Assembly (NCBI GenBank): GCA_017936765.1
Contig: JAGBEX010000014.1
Span: 62,001 to 126,000, forward strand
DNA: 64,000 nt
Direction of reading: 5' to 3'
From: Clostridia bacterium
GTDB lineage: Bacteria > Bacillota > Clostridia > Christensenellales > Aristaeellaceae
In this document: positions 35,578 through 43,862 of the stretch, one piece after another
Position numbering within the stretch: the first letter of the stretch is position 1
How the letters are laid out: every line of letters starts with the position of its first letter
Program-made: the position numbers and the translations under genes
Notes under the pieces: model-generated
The model's database searches: none
Told to the model about the DNA's origin: nothing
The model's input: the letters and a program-made list of their open reading frames with translations, nothing else

Positions 35578-35579
35578 GG

Positions 35580-35650
35580 CAGGGGCACTAGGACTCGAAC
35601 CCAGAACAAAGGTTTTGGAGACCCACGTGTTACCATTACACCATACCCCT
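35580..35650 (-). tRNA. tRNA-Trp (anticodon CCA)
   Basis: A 71-nt cloverleaf: acceptor AGGGGTA with TGCCCCT, D-stem GTGT/ACAC, anticodon loop CTCCAAA giving CCA, T-arm CTGGGTTCGAGTCCTAG with the invariant GTTCGA, discriminator G. The 3' CCA is not encoded. The first pair of the anticodon stem looks mismatched. Confidence 0.9.
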
Positions 35651-35673
35651 ATGCACTTCGTGCAACGTTTGAT

Positions 35674-35702
35674 ATTATAGCGGGTCAGAAGGGGATTGTC
35701 AA
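35674..35702 (-). promoter_or_regulatory. tRNA-Trp promoter
   Basis: Perfect TTGACA (35702-35697) and TATAAT (35679-35674) with a 17-base spacer on the minus strand. Confidence 0.85.
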
Positions 35703-35772
35703 GCCCTAATTTGACATTTTTTCTTTTGGGCGCGGCGGGGGTAAAGAGTTGATGAGAAAAGTGCGCCGGGGC

Positions 35773-35802
35773 TTTACGAAATTGGATGGTTTATGGTAGA
35801 AT
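35773..35802 (+). promoter_or_regulatory. Weak promoter candidate of the glycosyltransferase operon
   Basis: TTTACG at 35773-35778, 18-base spacer, TAGAAT at 35797-35802. Confidence 0.4.
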
Positions 35803-35892
35803 CACAATGGATACATAGTTGGTGGTATGGCTGCGCAGGGCGTGGCGTGAGATGGCGGGCGGTGCCTGCCCAATGCAACGAGGTGAACAAGT

Positions 35893-37158
35893 ATGAAGAT
35901 AACCATGCTGACCATTGGCTCCACGGGTGACGTGCGCCCCTATGTGCTGCTGGGCAGGGAGCTGAAAGCCCGCGGGCATGAGATCACCATTGCGGCGTTC
36001 TCCGGCTTTGAAAAGCTGATCGCCGAGAATGGGCTGAAGTATTACCCGCTCTCCGGCGACGTGATGAAGCTGATGGCCAATGTGATGAAGCCCGGCGTGA
36101 ACGGCGTGACCTTCCTGAAGGAGTTCGAGGATTCCATCCGGGACATCGCGCCCGTGCTGCTCAATGACCTGACCCATGCCTGCGATGATGCGGACGCCAT
36201 GATGTGTACCTTCTTCGGCAGCCTGTATTATTCTATTGCCGAGAAGCACAACATTCCCTGCATCCAGACCCACTATTTCCCCATGGATCCCAACGATGCC
36301 ACGCCCATTTCCTCTGCCCCCGGGCAGCGGCTGGGCAAAACCTGGAACCGCACCTCCTACAAGCTGGGGTATCTGCTCATTGGCCTGCTGGAGAAGCGGT
36401 ACCTGACCCAATGGCGCATCGACAATGGGCTGGAAGTGCGCAAGCTGCAGACCAAGCCCGACTACCACGTGGGCGACCGCACGGTGCCGGTGATTTATGC
36501 CGTGAGTCCCATGGTGCTGCCCCGCCCCAAGGCATGGAACGAGCATATCCACATGTCCGGCTTCTGGTGGGACGATGAGCCGGTGGAATGGGATGCTCCC
36601 CAGGACCTGAAGGACTTCCTGGAAAACGGCGAGCAGCCCATTTACATCGGCTTTGGTTCCATGGTCAGCGGCGACATGAACAAGACCTTCACCAAGGTGC
36701 TGAAGGCTGTGCGAGCCTCCCGCGTGCGCGCGGTGATCAACCTGGGCTGGGGCGGCAAGGATATGCACCTCAAGTCCAACAACCGTGTGTATTTTGCGGA
36801 TTATGTTCCCCACGACTGGCTGTTCCCGCGGGTGCGGGCGGTGGTGCATCATGGCGGCGCTGGCACCACGGCGGCGGGTCTGCGCTATGGCAAGCCCACG
36901 CTGGTGGTTCCCTTCGGCGGCGACCAGCCCTTCTGGGGCAACAGGGTGAACGCCATCGGCTGCGGCCCCAAGCCCATCAGCCGCGACAGAATGACCGTGC
37001 AGCGCCTGACCAAGGGCCTCATTGACCTGACCACCCACGCCAGCTACCGTGTGGCGGCGGAGGAACTGGGCGCCCGGCTGCGCATGGAGACCGGCACCAA
37101 GAATGCCGCCGATATTGTGGAGCGGGAGATCCTTGCCTGGAAGGAGAGCCAGAAGTGA
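35893..37158 (+). CDS. GT1-family glycosyltransferase (sterol-glucosyltransferase/MGT-like)
   Basis: A 421-residue GT-B glycosyltransferase transferring a sugar from a UDP-sugar to a small lipophilic acceptor. The N-terminus MKITMLTIGSTGDVRPYV is the typical start, and the donor motif is VVHHGGAGTTAAGLRYGKP followed by VVPFGGDQPFWG. The acceptor is unknown: glycolipid, antibiotic or terpenoid are all possible. Start at 35893 follows GAGGTG. It overlaps the next gene by 4 bases. Confidence 0.9.
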   Translation: MKITMLTIGSTGDVRPYVLLGRELKARGHEITIAAFSGFEKLIAENGLKYYPLSGDVMKLMANVMKPGVNGVTFLKEFEDSIRDIAPVLLNDLTHACDDADAMMCTFFGSLYYSIAEKHNIPCIQTHYFPMDPNDATPISSAPGQRLGKTWNRTSYKLGYLLIGLLEKRYLTQWRIDNGLEVRKLQTKPDYHVGDRTVPVIYAVSPMVLPRPKAWNEHIHMSGFWWDDEPVEWDAPQDLKDFLENGEQPIYIGFGSMVSGDMNKTFTKVLKAVRASRVRAVINLGWGGKDMHLKSNNRVYFADYVPHDWLFPRVRAVVHHGGAGTTAAGLRYGKPTLVVPFGGDQPFWGNRVNAIGCGPKPISRDRMTVQRLTKGLIDLTTHASYRVAAEELGARLRMETGTKNAADIVEREILAWKESQK

Positions 37159-37922
37159 ACGTGTTTGAGCGCATCGAGGCGCGGGTGAAAGAGCTGCCGG
37201 GGAAGATCGGCCTGTATGTGTGCTATCCGGACAGGGGCGAGGGCTACGGCTTCAATGCCGATATGCCCCTGGAGGCGGCCAGCGTGATCAAGCTGCCTAT
37301 CATGGTGGAGGCCTTCCGGCAGAAGGAAGCCGGGATGATCGACTTTGACGCGCCTGTGACCATCCGCAAGGAGGATAAGCTGCCCTCCTGCGGCGCGCTG
37401 ACTTATCTGCACGATGGCGTGACGGTGACGGTGGGGGATCTGGTGACGCTGATGATCATCCTCAGCGACAACACCGCCACCAATCTGCTTATCGGTATGC
37501 TGGGGATGGAGAACATCAACATGACCATCGATGAGCTTGGCCTGACCGGTACCCGGCTGAACCGGATGCTGTTCCGGCCGGAGCTTTCCCGGCAGGGGAT
37601 CCAGAACTATGTTTCTGCGGTGGACATGGGGAAGATCTTGCAGGGGCTGCTGGCGGGTGAGATCGTCAGCGCCCAGGCTTCGGCACGGATGCTGGAGATA
37701 TTGGGCGACCAGCGGCTGAACGGCAAGCTGCCCTTCTACCTGCACAGCCGGGACATCGACTGCGCTCACAAGACCGGCGAGGACACCGGCATTACCCACG
37801 ACGTGGGCGTGATCTTTGGGGATGAGACCTGCGTGGTGTGCTTTCTCTCCAACGAGACGGACGTGCCGCTGGCGGAGCGCGCCATACAGGACATTGGCGC
37901 CATGGTGGCAGGGATAGGCTGA
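37155..37922 (+). CDS. Class A beta-lactamase-like serine hydrolase
   Basis: A 255-residue protein of the PenP/COG2367 fold with the three active-site motifs: S-x-x-K as SVIK, S-D-N as ILSDNTA, and K-T-G as HKTGED. It lacks a signal peptide, and the omega-loop ExELN of true class A lactamases is not evident (RPELSRQGIQN lies there instead), so a penicillinase role is doubtful; an esterase or amidase is as likely. The GTG start overlaps the glycosyltransferase stop (GTGA), so the two are coupled and may act on one product. Confidence 0.82.
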   Translation: MNVFERIEARVKELPGKIGLYVCYPDRGEGYGFNADMPLEAASVIKLPIMVEAFRQKEAGMIDFDAPVTIRKEDKLPSCGALTYLHDGVTVTVGDLVTLMIILSDNTATNLLIGMLGMENINMTIDELGLTGTRLNRMLFRPELSRQGIQNYVSAVDMGKILQGLLAGEIVSAQASARMLEILGDQRLNGKLPFYLHSRDIDCAHKTGEDTGITHDVGVIFGDETCVVCFLSNETDVPLAERAIQDIGAMVAGIG

Positions 37923-37931
37923 ATATCCTGC

Positions 37932-37960
37932 CCTGAACTGGAAAAAATGTTCAGGTTTTT
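37932..37960 (+). terminator. Terminator after the serine hydrolase gene
   Basis: CCTGAAC pairs with GTTCAGG around a 10-base loop, followed by TTTTT. Confidence 0.75.
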
Positions 37961-37972
37961 GCCAAAAACCCC

Positions 37973-38001
37973 TTGACGGATGCGTGTTCCTGCGCTATAC
38001 T
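37973..38001 (+). promoter_or_regulatory. Promoter of the leader-ABC-resistance operon
   Basis: TTGACG at 37973-37978, 17-base spacer, TATACT at 37996-38001. Confidence 0.8.
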
Positions 38002-38041
38002 GCCAAGGAAATTAAAACTTACAGAAAGGAGGCCGCGAGAA

Positions 38042-38119
38042 ATGTATAACAAGAATTTTGCATTCGGAACCGTGATGATTTCTGCGGCCTTGTCTGTCTG
38101 TGAGGAGGCGCGCGGCTGA
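38042..38119 (+). CDS. Leader peptide of the ABC exporter operon, 25 residues
   Basis: A short frame beginning MYNKNFAFGTVMIS and ending CEEARG, with a full AAAGGAGG 9 bases before the ATG, a better ribosome site than those of most large genes here. It lies between promoter and terminator-like stem. The known parallel is BmrB, the leader that controls bmrCD in Bacillus subtilis through ribosome stalling by translation inhibitors; no sequence similarity is claimed. The position and ribosome site argue that it is translated for regulation. Confidence 0.75.
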   Translation: MYNKNFAFGTVMISAALSVCEEARG

Positions 38120-38145
38120 ACCTGCGCCTGTCTGCCTACGCATAC

Positions 38146-38184
38146 AACACCGGTCGCATAGCATGTGACTGGTGTTTTTTATTG
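38146..38184 (+). promoter_or_regulatory. Transcription attenuator before the ABC exporter
   Basis: AACACCGGTC (38146-38155) pairs with GACTGGTGTT (38167-38176, one G-T pair), followed by TTTTATT: a full intrinsic terminator upstream of the first large gene. An earlier hairpin AGGCGC/GCGCCT (38105-38110 with 38124-38129) includes the leader stop codon, so translation of the leader can change folding. Confidence 0.8.
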
Positions 38185-38210
38185 TCCCGGGAGACGGAAA
38201 GGAGTACTTT

Positions 38211-40034
38211 ATGGAACAGAAACAAAAGTCCCAGATCCCCATGATGAAGCTGATCTGGCGCTTTCTGAAGGGGAGCAAGGCAATGTTTGTTGCCAGCATC
38301 CTGCTGGCGGCGCTGACGGCGCTGACGGATATGGTCACGCCGCAGATTATCCGTGCTGCGGTGGACAACGCCATCGGCGGCAACGAACCCACCTTTGGCC
38401 CTGCGGTGATGAAGCTGGTCGATGCTGTGGGCGGCTTTGAGTATCTGGGCAAAAACCTGTGGATCATGGCGCTGGCGGTGCTGGTGGTGGCGCTGGTGAA
38501 GGTGCTTTCCCAGTATGGCTTCCTGGTGACCAACACCCGTGCCTCGGAGACCCTGGTGAAGACCATGCGCGATACCCTTTATACCCATATCGAGCATCTG
38601 CCCTTCTCCTGGCACATGAAGAACCACACCGGCGATATTATTCAGCGCTGCACTTCCGACATTGAAACCACCCGCAACTTTGTGGCCGGACAGATGACGG
38701 GCCTGTTCCGCATTCTGATCCTGGTGGTATTGTCCATTGTGTTCATGTTCTCCATGAATACGCTGCTGGCGGTAATCGCCCTGCTGCCCATGCCCATTAT
38801 CGTGCTGTATTCTCTGCGCTTCCACAACAAGATCGGCTCCGGGTTCAAGGAGTGCGACGAGAGCGAAGGCCGCCTGTCGGCCATGGCGCAGGAGAATCTC
38901 ACAGGCGTGCGCGTGGTGCGTGCCTTTGGCCGGGAGCGCTATGAGAAGGACCGCTTTGAGAAGCACAACGAGGAATACACCGGGCTGTGGGTGCGCCTGG
39001 CCAAGGTGATGAGCCGCTTCTGGTCGGTGTCCGACATCCTCAGCGGCATTCAGATCATGCTGGTGGTGGTCTTCGGCGTGGTGTTCTGCCTGCGGAACGA
39101 AATGACCTCCGGCGAGTACATCGCCTTCATTTCCTACAATGCGCAGCTGGTGTGGCCCATCCGTCAGCTGGGACGCATGATCTCCGAAATGAGCAAGGCT
39201 GGCGTGGCGGTGGATCGTATCGGCTACATCATCAGCTCGGAGACGGAGAAGGACAAGGAGAATGCCTCCACCCCCGACATGACCGGTGATATTGCCTTTG
39301 AACATGTGAACTTCGCCTACGACGGCTGCCCCCAGATGCTGCATGACATCAACTTCACCATGACGGCCGGCACCACCCTGGGCATCCTGGGCGGAACGGG
39401 CAGCGGCAAGTCCACGCTGATGCTCCTGCTGGATCGCCTCTATGACCTGCCGGAGGGTAATGGCCGCATCACCATTGGCGGCGTGGATATTGCGGATATG
39501 AAGCGGGATCACCTGCGCAAGAATATCGGCATTGTGCTGCAGGAGCCGTTCCTGTTCTCCCGCACGCTGCAGGAGAATCTCTCCATCACCAACGATGGCC
39601 TGACTCTCACCGACATCCGCGAGGCTGCCCGGGCGGCCTGCCTGGACGAGACCATCGAAGGCTTTGCCAAGGGATACGATACCTTTGTGGGCGAGCGTGG
39701 CGTGACCCTCTCCGGCGGCCAGAAGCAGCGTGCTGCCATCGCCCGGATGCTGACCCAGCATACCCCCATCATGATCTTTGACGACTCCCTGTCTGCGGTG
39801 GACGCGGAGACCGACGCCAAGATCCGTAAGGCGCTGGAGCAGCGCTTCGGCAGCGCCAGCATCATCCTGATCAGCCACCGCATCACCACGCTGTCCAAGG
39901 CGGATCAGGTGATCGTGCTGGATCGTGGCCGCATTGCGGAAATGGGTACCCCTGCCGAACTGGAAAAGGCGGGCGGCCTGTATCAGAAGATCTACGAGAT
40001 TCAGTCTCTCTCCAAAGAGGAGGTGGAAGCGTAA
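38211..40034 (+). CDS. ABC exporter half-transporter with degenerate Walker B, locus 2 (BmrC-like position)
   Basis: A 607-residue type IV exporter subunit: six membrane helices in residues 20-340, ATPase with Walker A GGTGSGKST, signature TLSGGQKQR and Walker B IMIFDDSLSAVD, in which Asp replaces the catalytic Glu. Together with the next gene it matches the BmrC/BmrD (YheI/YheH) heterodimeric multidrug exporters. ATG at 38211 has GGAAAGGAG upstream. Control by leader peptide and attenuator suggests induction by ribosome-targeting antibiotics. Confidence 0.93.
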   Translation: MEQKQKSQIPMMKLIWRFLKGSKAMFVASILLAALTALTDMVTPQIIRAAVDNAIGGNEPTFGPAVMKLVDAVGGFEYLGKNLWIMALAVLVVALVKVLSQYGFLVTNTRASETLVKTMRDTLYTHIEHLPFSWHMKNHTGDIIQRCTSDIETTRNFVAGQMTGLFRILILVVLSIVFMFSMNTLLAVIALLPMPIIVLYSLRFHNKIGSGFKECDESEGRLSAMAQENLTGVRVVRAFGRERYEKDRFEKHNEEYTGLWVRLAKVMSRFWSVSDILSGIQIMLVVVFGVVFCLRNEMTSGEYIAFISYNAQLVWPIRQLGRMISEMSKAGVAVDRIGYIISSETEKDKENASTPDMTGDIAFEHVNFAYDGCPQMLHDINFTMTAGTTLGILGGTGSGKSTLMLLLDRLYDLPEGNGRITIGGVDIADMKRDHLRKNIGIVLQEPFLFSRTLQENLSITNDGLTLTDIREAARAACLDETIEGFAKGYDTFVGERGVTLSGGQKQRAAIARMLTQHTPIMIFDDSLSAVDAETDAKIRKALEQRFGSASIILISHRITTLSKADQVIVLDRGRIAEMGTPAELEKAGGLYQKIYEIQSLSKEEVEA

Positions 40035-41854
40035 TGCAACAGAATGAGAAAAAGGAGCAGCGCTCCCTGCCGTTTTTCGGTATCGGCAAGGTGCTGCCCT
40101 TCCTGAAAAAGTACAGGGGCGTGATGCTGGCCATGGTGACCTGTGGCCTGGGTTCCACCTGCGTTGATCTGCTGGTTCCCCAGTTCCAGCGCTACGCCCT
40201 GAACCACTACATTGCCGAAAATACCCTGGACACTCTGCCCATCTTCATCGTGGTGTATCTGGCCACCATCGTGCTGACGGGCGTGCTGAACTACATTTCC
40301 TGTACCTATGCCATGAAGACCGAGGTCTGCGTGAACCGTGATCTGCGCAACGCAGCCTTCTCCCACCTGCAAACGCTGTCCTTTTCCTACTTCAACCAGA
40401 ACAGCGTAGGCTATATCCACGCCCGCGTCATCAGTGATACCAGCCGCATTGGCTCGCTGGTAAGCTGGTCGCTGATGGACAGCGTGTGGCATCTGTCCTA
40501 CCTGGTGGGTGCGGTGGTGGTGATGCTGCTGGTCAATGCCAAGCTGGCGCTGCTGGTCATTACCATTCTGCCGCTGATTGTGATCCTGTTCTCCGTGTTC
40601 CAGCGCAAGCTGATCCGCGTGAACCGCGAGGTGCGCGAGCTGAACTCCCAGATCACCAGCGACTTCAACGAGGGCATCACCGGTGCCAAGACCATCAAGG
40701 CCCTGGTGATCGAGGACAAGATGGTACACGACTTTGTGGAGGACACCAGCGCCATGCGCCGCAAGTCCGTGAAGGTGGCACACCTGCGCGGCCTGTTCTC
40801 CGCTACGCTGAACATTGCTTCCTCCATGGCTCTGGCCATCGTGCTGTGGCAGGGCGGCTACATTGCTGCCAGCGAGGTAGGCACCTTCTCCATGTTTATG
40901 TCCTATGCCCAGGGCATGATGGAGCCTGTGCGCTGGATCATCGACGCCATTTCTGACCTGATCACCACCCAGGTGAACATCGAGCGCTTCTCCCGCCTGC
41001 TGGAGACCAAGTCCGACGTGGCTGACTCCAAGGAGGTCATTGAGAAGTACGGCGATTCCTTCAATCCCAAGCGGGAGAACTGGGAATCCATCCGCGGCGA
41101 TATCGAGTTCAAGGATGTGGACTTCAAGTACCCTGACGGCGACGAATACGTGCTGGAGAACTTCAGCCTGAAGATTCCCTTCGGCTCCAACATCGCCATC
41201 GTGGGCGAGACCGGCGCGGGCAAATCCACGCTGGTGAACCTGGTGTGCCGCTTCTTTGAGCCGACCAAGGGTCAGGTGCTGATCGACGGCCGGGACGCTC
41301 GGGAGCGCTCCCAGCTGTGGCTGCACTCCGCCATCGGCTATGTGCTGCAAACGCCCCACCTGTTCTCCGGCACGGTGCGGGAGAACTTGCTCTATGGTAA
41401 TCCCAACGCTACGGAAGAAGAAATTCGCCGCGCCCTGGAGCTGGTGAGCGCCACCGAAGTGGTGGATCGCATGGAAAAGGGTCTGGACAGCGACGTTGGC
41501 GAGGGCGGCGATATGCTCTCCACCGGCGAAAAGCAGCTGATCTCTTTTGCCCGCGCCATTCTGGCCGACCCGCGCATTCTGGTGCTGGACGAGGCCACCG
41601 CCTCCGTGGATACGCTGACGGAACAGAAGATCCAGTCTGCCATTGAGACTATCATCAAGGGTCGTACCTCGCTGGTGATCGCACACCGCCTGAGTACTGT
41701 GAAGAATGCTGACCTGATCCTGGTGGTGCGGGATGGCAAGATCATCGAGCAGGGCCGCCACGACGAGCTGCTGAAGGCCAAGGGACACTACTACAACCTC
41801 TACACCCGCCAGTATGAGGACGAGGCGATCTCCAACGCATTTTCTGCGGGGTAA
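40034..41854 (+). CDS. ABC exporter half-transporter, catalytically complete partner, locus 2 (BmrD-like position)
   Basis: A 606-residue partner subunit: membrane domain, then Walker A GETGAGKST and Walker B ILVLDEATASVD with catalytic Glu. The signature is altered to MLSTGEKQ. Because that signature faces the Asp-bearing Walker B of the partner, the dimer has one normal and one degenerate ATP site. The start overlaps the previous stop by one base (TAATG), giving matched amounts. Confidence 0.93.
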   Translation: MQQNEKKEQRSLPFFGIGKVLPFLKKYRGVMLAMVTCGLGSTCVDLLVPQFQRYALNHYIAENTLDTLPIFIVVYLATIVLTGVLNYISCTYAMKTEVCVNRDLRNAAFSHLQTLSFSYFNQNSVGYIHARVISDTSRIGSLVSWSLMDSVWHLSYLVGAVVVMLLVNAKLALLVITILPLIVILFSVFQRKLIRVNREVRELNSQITSDFNEGITGAKTIKALVIEDKMVHDFVEDTSAMRRKSVKVAHLRGLFSATLNIASSMALAIVLWQGGYIAASEVGTFSMFMSYAQGMMEPVRWIIDAISDLITTQVNIERFSRLLETKSDVADSKEVIEKYGDSFNPKRENWESIRGDIEFKDVDFKYPDGDEYVLENFSLKIPFGSNIAIVGETGAGKSTLVNLVCRFFEPTKGQVLIDGRDARERSQLWLHSAIGYVLQTPHLFSGTVRENLLYGNPNATEEEIRRALELVSATEVVDRMEKGLDSDVGEGGDMLSTGEKQLISFARAILADPRILVLDEATASVDTLTEQKIQSAIETIIKGRTSLVIAHRLSTVKNADLILVVRDGKIIEQGRHDELLKAKGHYYNLYTRQYEDEAISNAFSAG

Positions 41855-41857
41855 TAC

Positions 41858-42760
41858 ATGAAGATCATTGACTATTTTAAGGACGAACGGCAGGAACATT
41901 GGCGGAGCCAGATCGCTCAATATGAGTGGCGCGCCGCCAAGTTCCTGGCGCAGCTGCTGGCCGAGGGGAGCTTCCACAGCACCCTTGGCCAGGGTACTTT
42001 ATACCTGCTGGTGGAGGGGGAGACGCTGGTCTCCTTCCTGACGCTGGCAGAGCGGGACTGCATTGACGTGCCGGAGTACACGCCGTGGATTGGCTTTGTG
42101 CATACGGCACCGGAATATCGCGGCCACAGGTATGTGGGCAAGCTGATCGACCATGCGGTGAGCATGGCGGGGCAGCAAGGCGCGCAGCAGGTGTACCTCT
42201 GCACCGACCATGTGGGACTGTATGAGAAATACGGCTTCACCTACCTGGAGAACCGGGTGAGCATCTACGGCGAGGACAGCCGGGTGTATGTGCGCAAGCC
42301 GGATTTCCGAATTGCTGAACTGACGGAAGCCATGCTGCCCCAGGTGTTTGCCTACGAGCAGCAGCTGAGCGCAGAGGAACCCGGTTACTACCATTGGACG
42401 GAGACGGAGGACTACCAGCAGAAGGTGCAGGCTTCCTTCCACGACCAGCGCTTTGCCAATGCGCTGACGCTGGTGGCAGTGACGGAGGATGGACGCATCG
42501 TGGGGCGCATTGACGCCTCGCTGATCCCCACCCACTTTGATGGCAGCATGAAGTGCTATCTGGACTGGATCTGTGTGCTGAAAAGCTGGCGGCACCGGGG
42601 CGTGGCGCAGACGTTGATGGCGGCGCTACGAAGGGAGCTGAACGCCCGTGGCATCGATACGCTGGTAGGGCTGATCGCCGCCAACGAGGAGGCGCAGCGC
42701 TTCTACCGCAGTATGCAGGGCGCCATGATCCGGGACGAGGGGATCTGGATCGACTGCTGA
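41858..42760 (+). CDS. Tandem GNAT acetyltransferase
   Basis: A 300-residue protein with two GNAT folds. Domain 1 (to about 150) has the acetyl-CoA loop PEYRGHRYVGKLI; domain 2 (about 160-300) has KSWRHRGVAQTLMAAL. Either half may be the active one. It begins 3 bases after the exporter stop with no ribosome site of its own, so it is coupled. In this operon an antibiotic-acetylating role is plausible, but the substrate is unknown. Confidence 0.87.
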   Translation: MKIIDYFKDERQEHWRSQIAQYEWRAAKFLAQLLAEGSFHSTLGQGTLYLLVEGETLVSFLTLAERDCIDVPEYTPWIGFVHTAPEYRGHRYVGKLIDHAVSMAGQQGAQQVYLCTDHVGLYEKYGFTYLENRVSIYGEDSRVYVRKPDFRIAELTEAMLPQVFAYEQQLSAEEPGYYHWTETEDYQQKVQASFHDQRFANALTLVAVTEDGRIVGRIDASLIPTHFDGSMKCYLDWICVLKSWRHRGVAQTLMAALRRELNARGIDTLVGLIAANEEAQRFYRSMQGAMIRDEGIWIDC

Positions 42761-42772
42761 GGGGGAACGAGC

Positions 42773-43303
42773 ATGGCAAAGGGACGCATCATCTTTCTCA
42801 ATGGCGTGACTTCTTCCGGCAAGACCTCCATTGTGGAGGCGCTGCAAAACAGGGACGACGCCTATTTCTATGTGGTAGCCAACGACCTGTTTCAGGAAAT
42901 GGTGGGCGAGAAATTTCTGCGGGAGAACTACTGGGAGCATCTCAGCCGGGTGATCCTGCTGATGTACCACACCGCCAGGCTCTATGCCGACATGGGGCAT
43001 GACGTGCTGATCGACGGCATTCTGGTGGAACAGCCGGAGATCAGGCCGCACTACCGGCAGTTCATGGACATCATGGGCGATAGCCGCGTGGATGTGGTGG
43101 AGGTGTATTGTCCGCTGGATATCTGCCGGGAGAGGAACATCGCCCGGGGCGACAGGTATGAAACGCAGTCCCAGGAGCAGCAGGACATCATGGCCGAGGG
43201 AATCCGCTACAGCTGCCGGGTGGAGACCCACCTGCATACCCCGGAGGAATGCGCCGAGCAGATCATGCGGGCGCTGGGACTGGGCCAGTACGCGGGAAAC
43301 TGA
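42773..43303 (+). CDS. Chloramphenicol phosphotransferase-like kinase
   Basis: A 176-residue P-loop kinase of the CPT family. Walker A is LNGVTSSGKTS near residue 10; the expected catalytic Asp region is VANDLFQEM, and the LID-type basic stretch is CRERNIARGDRYE. In Streptomyces venezuelae CPT phosphorylates chloramphenicol; relatives of unknown substrate are common in Bacillota, so the drug is not certain here. GAGGGGGAACGAGC precedes the ATG. It is the fourth gene of the attenuator-controlled operon. Confidence 0.82.
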   Translation: MAKGRIIFLNGVTSSGKTSIVEALQNRDDAYFYVVANDLFQEMVGEKFLRENYWEHLSRVILLMYHTARLYADMGHDVLIDGILVEQPEIRPHYRQFMDIMGDSRVDVVEVYCPLDICRERNIARGDRYETQSQEQQDIMAEGIRYSCRVETHLHTPEECAEQIMRALGLGQYAGN

Positions 43304-43317
43304 CAAGGAGGAACACA

Positions 43318-43854
43318 GTGGTTTACTATCAAGACGAAGAACTGGTAATCCGCAACATGGAAGAAGCGGATGCACAGATTTTGACGGATGAATATACAGC
43401 CCAGGGATGGCACTCGGATGTCGACTATTATCTGATGCGAATAAGGGAACAGGCGGAAGGAAAATGCGTTGCCCTGACCGCAGAGTTTCAGGGCCATCCT
43501 GCGGGTAATGTGTATTTGTACCTGAAAGCGAATGAAGGTCCCTTTAAGGGGAAGGACTGGCCGATCATCGTTGATTTCGGTGTGTTGAAGAAGTACCAGC
43601 GCAAGGGCATCGGCAACCGGATCATGGACGTGGCGGAGCAGCTCGCGGCGCAGTATGCGGACACCGTTTGCCTGGGTGTTGGGCTGAGCCGGGAATACGG
43701 CACCGCCCAGCGGATGTATGCCCAGCGCGGGTACATTCCCGATGGTTCCGGCGTGTGGTATCAGGACAAGCAATGTGTGCAATACGAAACGGTTTGCACC
43801 GTGGATGATGATCTGGTGCTGTACATGGCCAAGGAATTGAAAAGAGCCAGATGA
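43318..43854 (+). CDS. GNAT family N-acetyltransferase
   Basis: A 178-residue acetyltransferase with the acetyl-CoA loop LKKYQRKGIGNRIMDVAEQL and C-terminal YGTAQRMYAQRGYIPDG. The start is GTG at 43318 with AAGGAGG 7 bases upstream. Base composition is lower in GC than the preceding genes, suggesting a separate origin. It is the last gene of the operon; no terminator is clear, and the convergent carboxypeptidase gene ends 9 bases later. Confidence 0.88.
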   Translation: MVYYQDEELVIRNMEEADAQILTDEYTAQGWHSDVDYYLMRIREQAEGKCVALTAEFQGHPAGNVYLYLKANEGPFKGKDWPIIVDFGVLKKYQRKGIGNRIMDVAEQLAAQYADTVCLGVGLSREYGTAQRMYAQRGYIPDGSGVWYQDKQCVQYETVCTVDDDLVLYMAKELKRAR

Positions 43855-43862
43855 TCGGTTGA

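Noticed and set aside
37155..37922. True class A beta-lactamase
   Set aside because: SVIK, SDN and KTG motifs are present, but no signal peptide and no ExELN omega-loop glutamate; called a serine hydrolase instead.
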